Origin: Morella rubra
Taxonomy: Eukaryota; Streptophyta; Magnoliopsida; Fagales; Myricaceae
Assembly (NCBI GenBank): GCA_003952965.2
Contig: RXIC02000066.1
Span: forward strand, 124,001 to 188,000
Reading direction: 5' to 3'
Length of the DNA stretch: 64,000 nucleotides
Made by a program: the position numbers and the translations under genes. The notes under the pieces were generated by a model that was given only the letters and a program-made list of their open reading frames with translations, was not told the origin of the DNA and made no database searches. Below are positions 61,264 through 64,000 of the stretch, in pieces (the first letter of the stretch is position 1; the number at the start of each line of letters is the position of its first letter).

Positions 61264-61449
61264 TTATTTTAGGATAGAAAATTTTAAAGAGAAAAAAGAA
61301 ATGTGTAAATCGCGAGGATTCAATTTTTCACCCATCAAAACTGTACCCTGATTATTATTCATGTAGTTGGCACGGCAGCCATGTTTGTGCCTAGTGCTGA
61401 CCGCTGGGGAAATAAGGCAGGCAAAGAGGAAAATGATGACCAACCGCAT
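61264..61449 (-). CDS. Candidate small secreted peptide (61 residues)
   Basis: The frame opens with MRLVIIFLFACLISPAVS, a good hydrophobic signal-peptide core with a small-residue cleavage context. A basic, His-rich stretch (TRHKHGC) and a polar tail follow. There is one Cys in the mature part and no CLE, CEP, RGF or defensin signature I recognise. A TATA-like sequence (minus strand cattatataaa) lies near 61704-61714, about 260 bases upstream. No homologue is recognised; it could be a chance frame. Confidence 0.25.
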   Translation of the reverse strand: MRLVIIFLFACLISPAVSTRHKHGCRANYMNNNQGTVLMGEKLNPRDLHISFFSLKFSILK

Positions 61450-62774
61450 GTTGCCTTTGCCATTTCGTTGGCTCTACCTAAAAAGTTAGTTGGTTACTTT
61501 AGATTCTCATTGCAGATTGATCTTTGCTTGACCCTTTTATTGTAACGTTGCCGTTTGATCATCGGCTGTGGAAAATTAGGTTACAGGGTACTTTTGTTCA
61601 CGTAAATTTAAGATGGGTTATTTGCTTCTCCAAAAGCCTCTGAAATTCATTAAAGTGTGGATTACATATATCATTGCAGGTAACCTTCATCGATCTCCGG
61701 GTTTATATAATGCTAGAACGTACTTCTAGCAGACGATCAAATAGGTTATTTGTCTTGATGATACAACTTTCACATGTGTGTTTGATCATGCGCTGCGGAT
61801 GATAGAAAGGTTTATTTGATGATAGAAAGTTCATGTACAAAGTTTTTTTTTTTGAAATATTAAAATTAAAATTAAACTAATGCAAATAAAATTCAAAATT
61901 CAAAATTTTTTTTACATTCCTATATCCAGAAAATTCGAAATTTCAGTCATATTGAAACAAAATTTAAAAAGACGCAATACACATTTAGACAATTAAAATA
62001 ACAGTGATAATAATTTTTTTTTTAAAAGCAATAAATATTACAATTCTCACATACCGTCAAATAATGGAACAATCACAAACACTTTAGCTGGAAAATAACA
62101 TAATAATTAAGTTATAATTGTAATACGATGGGCTGGAAAATAATATTCAAGCTGGTATTCAGTAAAGTTAAAAGTCGTCTTATTAATGCAATCACATTCG
62201 CCTTTATAAGTGTCAACATAATGTGACTGGAACTTTCAATTTGTTCCACAAATTAAATCTGGTAATTTTAGTGGGAAATTAAGTCCAATAATCAGATTAT
62301 ACAAAAAGCGTTCTTTTGAAAAATGCCATTAATTAATAAGATTATATTGTTAAGGAACTGTACGTTTGAAGAAAAAGGGTAGTCTTGGGTAGTTGAATAT
62401 TTTATTGCTACATTTCAATACTTGCGCGGTCCCTAGGGATCTGATTGATACGCCAACTATCTATATATATATATATATGGTGGGAAAAAGCATGATTATT
62501 GGTAAAGGATGGAGTATTTCAATACTCTGCAAACTCCATGTTGAATCTTGTCCGCCAACAAATCTAACATGATATATAACAACTTCTAATAAAAATATAT
62601 AATAGAACATCATCCCACAATTTTAAGCTATTACAAAGCAAAATAGAAACAACATCTCAATTTTTCATTTTTTACAAACACGTACGGAATATATCAATAT
62701 TCATACTACACATCTAACATTCCAAAGGCTGGTCTCTTGTCTTATTAACAGAAGTGAAGGGATGCTAATGCCTC

Positions 62775-64000
62775 TCAAATGTAAAAGCTATTCACAATAC
62801 TCATATTTGATAATGCAGTTTGGATGAGCAGGATAACTGCAATCTGCACAATAATAGAACCAATGTTTTGGATCTCATTCTTCTTCACATATATTGCAAT
62901 AATATTCACCAGAGTCATCTTCAACGATATAACAAAGTTTGAAAGGATGCTCATGCGGTCCGTAAATTGCAAAATGTGGTAGTGTCGCGCACTTGAAGTC
63001 CAACACAAATTCACAATCGCCACAACGAAATACGTACCTGCTACTAGAGTCGCAACAACTGCACTTGACCCAATCCGACAAGTGGCAACAAATAAGATGG
63101 TGTTCGTGACCATCATGCTTAAGGATATTTGGGACCGAACTACATTGGACATCAAGGTCGAACCAGCATTTCTCACAAGAATACTTGAAACCCTTCGATA
63201 TGCGTCGACAGGCATTGCACCAAGTATCTCTTGATCCGAGGATGAGAGAGTGTTGTTGAAGCGAGTGTCGCTTTTTCTGGGCAATTCCGCACAAGATTTG
63301 TGAAGAAAGAATCTACATATGGTGCAACTGTAAAAAAGAGGTAAGATAGGAAGCACACACCCGTCACAATATTGCTCGTTGATGTCAAGCTCGTCAGTAA
63401 GTTTTAACTCGTGCTCATGGCTGAAATGTTTAATTTCTTCTGCTATTTCATTTCATCTTCTCCCAGATTGATCATCTTTGCAACATACAACGATACATCA
63501 ATCGTTGACAAAAGAGACTCTTCATATTCAAATCCCCACACAAAATGTTTCGTCCCTCTCTACAGTCATGGCACAATGAAGGTGGGTAAGAAAATCACAA
63601 CTCGAGCAATAATAATACCCGTAGTTTGTGTCCGCTGTTTGGGCACATATCGGACAAGCTTTGTGATGTGATTGGTTGTCTTGAAGAGAGTATGTGAGGT
63701 TGAGGGGTGTTGTTTGTGCAGTAAAACTTTGACAGTTGACGGTAAGGAAGTACATTTTTGGTGGACCACGAATGAACAGTTGGCACAAAAATAAAACTTG
63801 TCCTTATCTTCCTTTCCACAAGCATCGCAGGTGAATGGCAAGGATTTGGGCACAAGGGCCAATGGATGATCATGAATTGCAACATCTATAGTTGGTGGTT
63901 TTGTACCTATGGAGCTGCATTTTAGATGGACCACAAAGGGACAGATGTTGCAAATGTAAAACATGCCCTTGCCTTCTTCCCGATATTTATCACAAATGAA
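62775..64000 (-). pseudogene. DC1-domain (divergent C1, Cys/His-rich) protein gene, partial at window edge
   Basis: DC1 proteins bind zinc through C1-like Cys/His repeats and are often stress-related, but individual functions are mostly unknown. On the minus strand I see at least five DC1 units in order: TCDACGKEDKDKFYFCANC with VVHQKC, CPICAQTADTNYGYYYCSSC, QYCDGCVLPILPLFYSCTIC with FLHKSC, WCNACRRISKGFKYSCEKC, and CSCC...FRCGDCEFVLDFKC, then YYCNICEEE. A TGA at 62875-62877 interrupts the last unit; beyond it the frame continues DPKHWFYYCADCSYPAHPNC to TAG about 62774. Three one-base shifts are seen: in a C run near 63713, near 63448, and in an A run near 63275. The 5' end is outside the window. 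Stops and shifts make it a pseudogene as written, but the homopolymer context leaves assembly error possible. Confidence 0.82.

Larger units (their letters stand above)
60755..62774. other. Spacer upstream of the second DC1 block
   Basis: It holds a perfect palindrome (60946-60976), a possible small secreted-peptide frame (61264-61449, minus) and AT-rich tracts (61840-62060). The final 75 bases, about 62700-62774, correspond to the 3' flank of the DC1 gene because they recur, distorted, at about 53800-53900. Confidence 0.5.

Overview
This is nuclear DNA of a eudicot plant, probably a woody species. Genes are split by many short GT-AG introns. AT-rich spacers carry MITE-like foldbacks, a chromodomain Ty3/gypsy element and LINE-derived RNase H pieces. 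Several gene families seen here (SNF4/KIN-beta-gamma, SPA, plant CW zinc finger, DC1) are plant-specific or have plant-specific architecture. I cannot name the species. There are no CRISPR arrays, operons, rRNA or convincing tRNA genes.

Layout. 1-2631: 3' half of a decayed chromovirus with its 3' LTR. 2632-8640: spacer with a large inverted repeat and three MITE-like foldbacks. 8640-12220 (+): a cullin-like gene coding only for the N-terminal cullin repeats. 13836-24603 (+): an 11-exon CW-type zinc-finger gene with three in-frame stops. 29265-34564 (+): an SNF4-like (KIN-beta-gamma) gene that loses its C-terminal CBS region. 34666-35130 (-): an RNase H fragment. 36139-45190 or beyond (-): a SPA-family gene. 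Its WD40 exons are clean, one intron holds a 0.82-kb tandem triplication, and its kinase-like exons lie in badly distorted sequence. About 41700-51880 (A+C-rich on the + strand) and about 52290-55000 (T+G-rich) flank a roughly 100-N gap. 51890-52112 (-): Myb/SANT-like fragment. 53760-55690 (-) and 62775-64000 (-): two DC1-domain genes, the first distorted over its 3' half. 60001-60661 (+): a LINE 3' end between 93-bp direct repeats.

The genes are unrelated housekeeping or signalling genes (ubiquitin ligase scaffold, chromatin reader, SnRK1 energy sensing, light signalling), not a pathway cluster. The shared pattern is decay: three consecutive plus-strand genes are truncated or stop-containing. 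This would fit a fractionating paralogous segment. I found no convincing new biological system. The most informative anomaly is the 13-kb strand-skewed block around the gap. Two gene comparisons show it is a distorted, insertion-inflated version of ordinary gene sequence, most simply a low-quality contig-end consensus.
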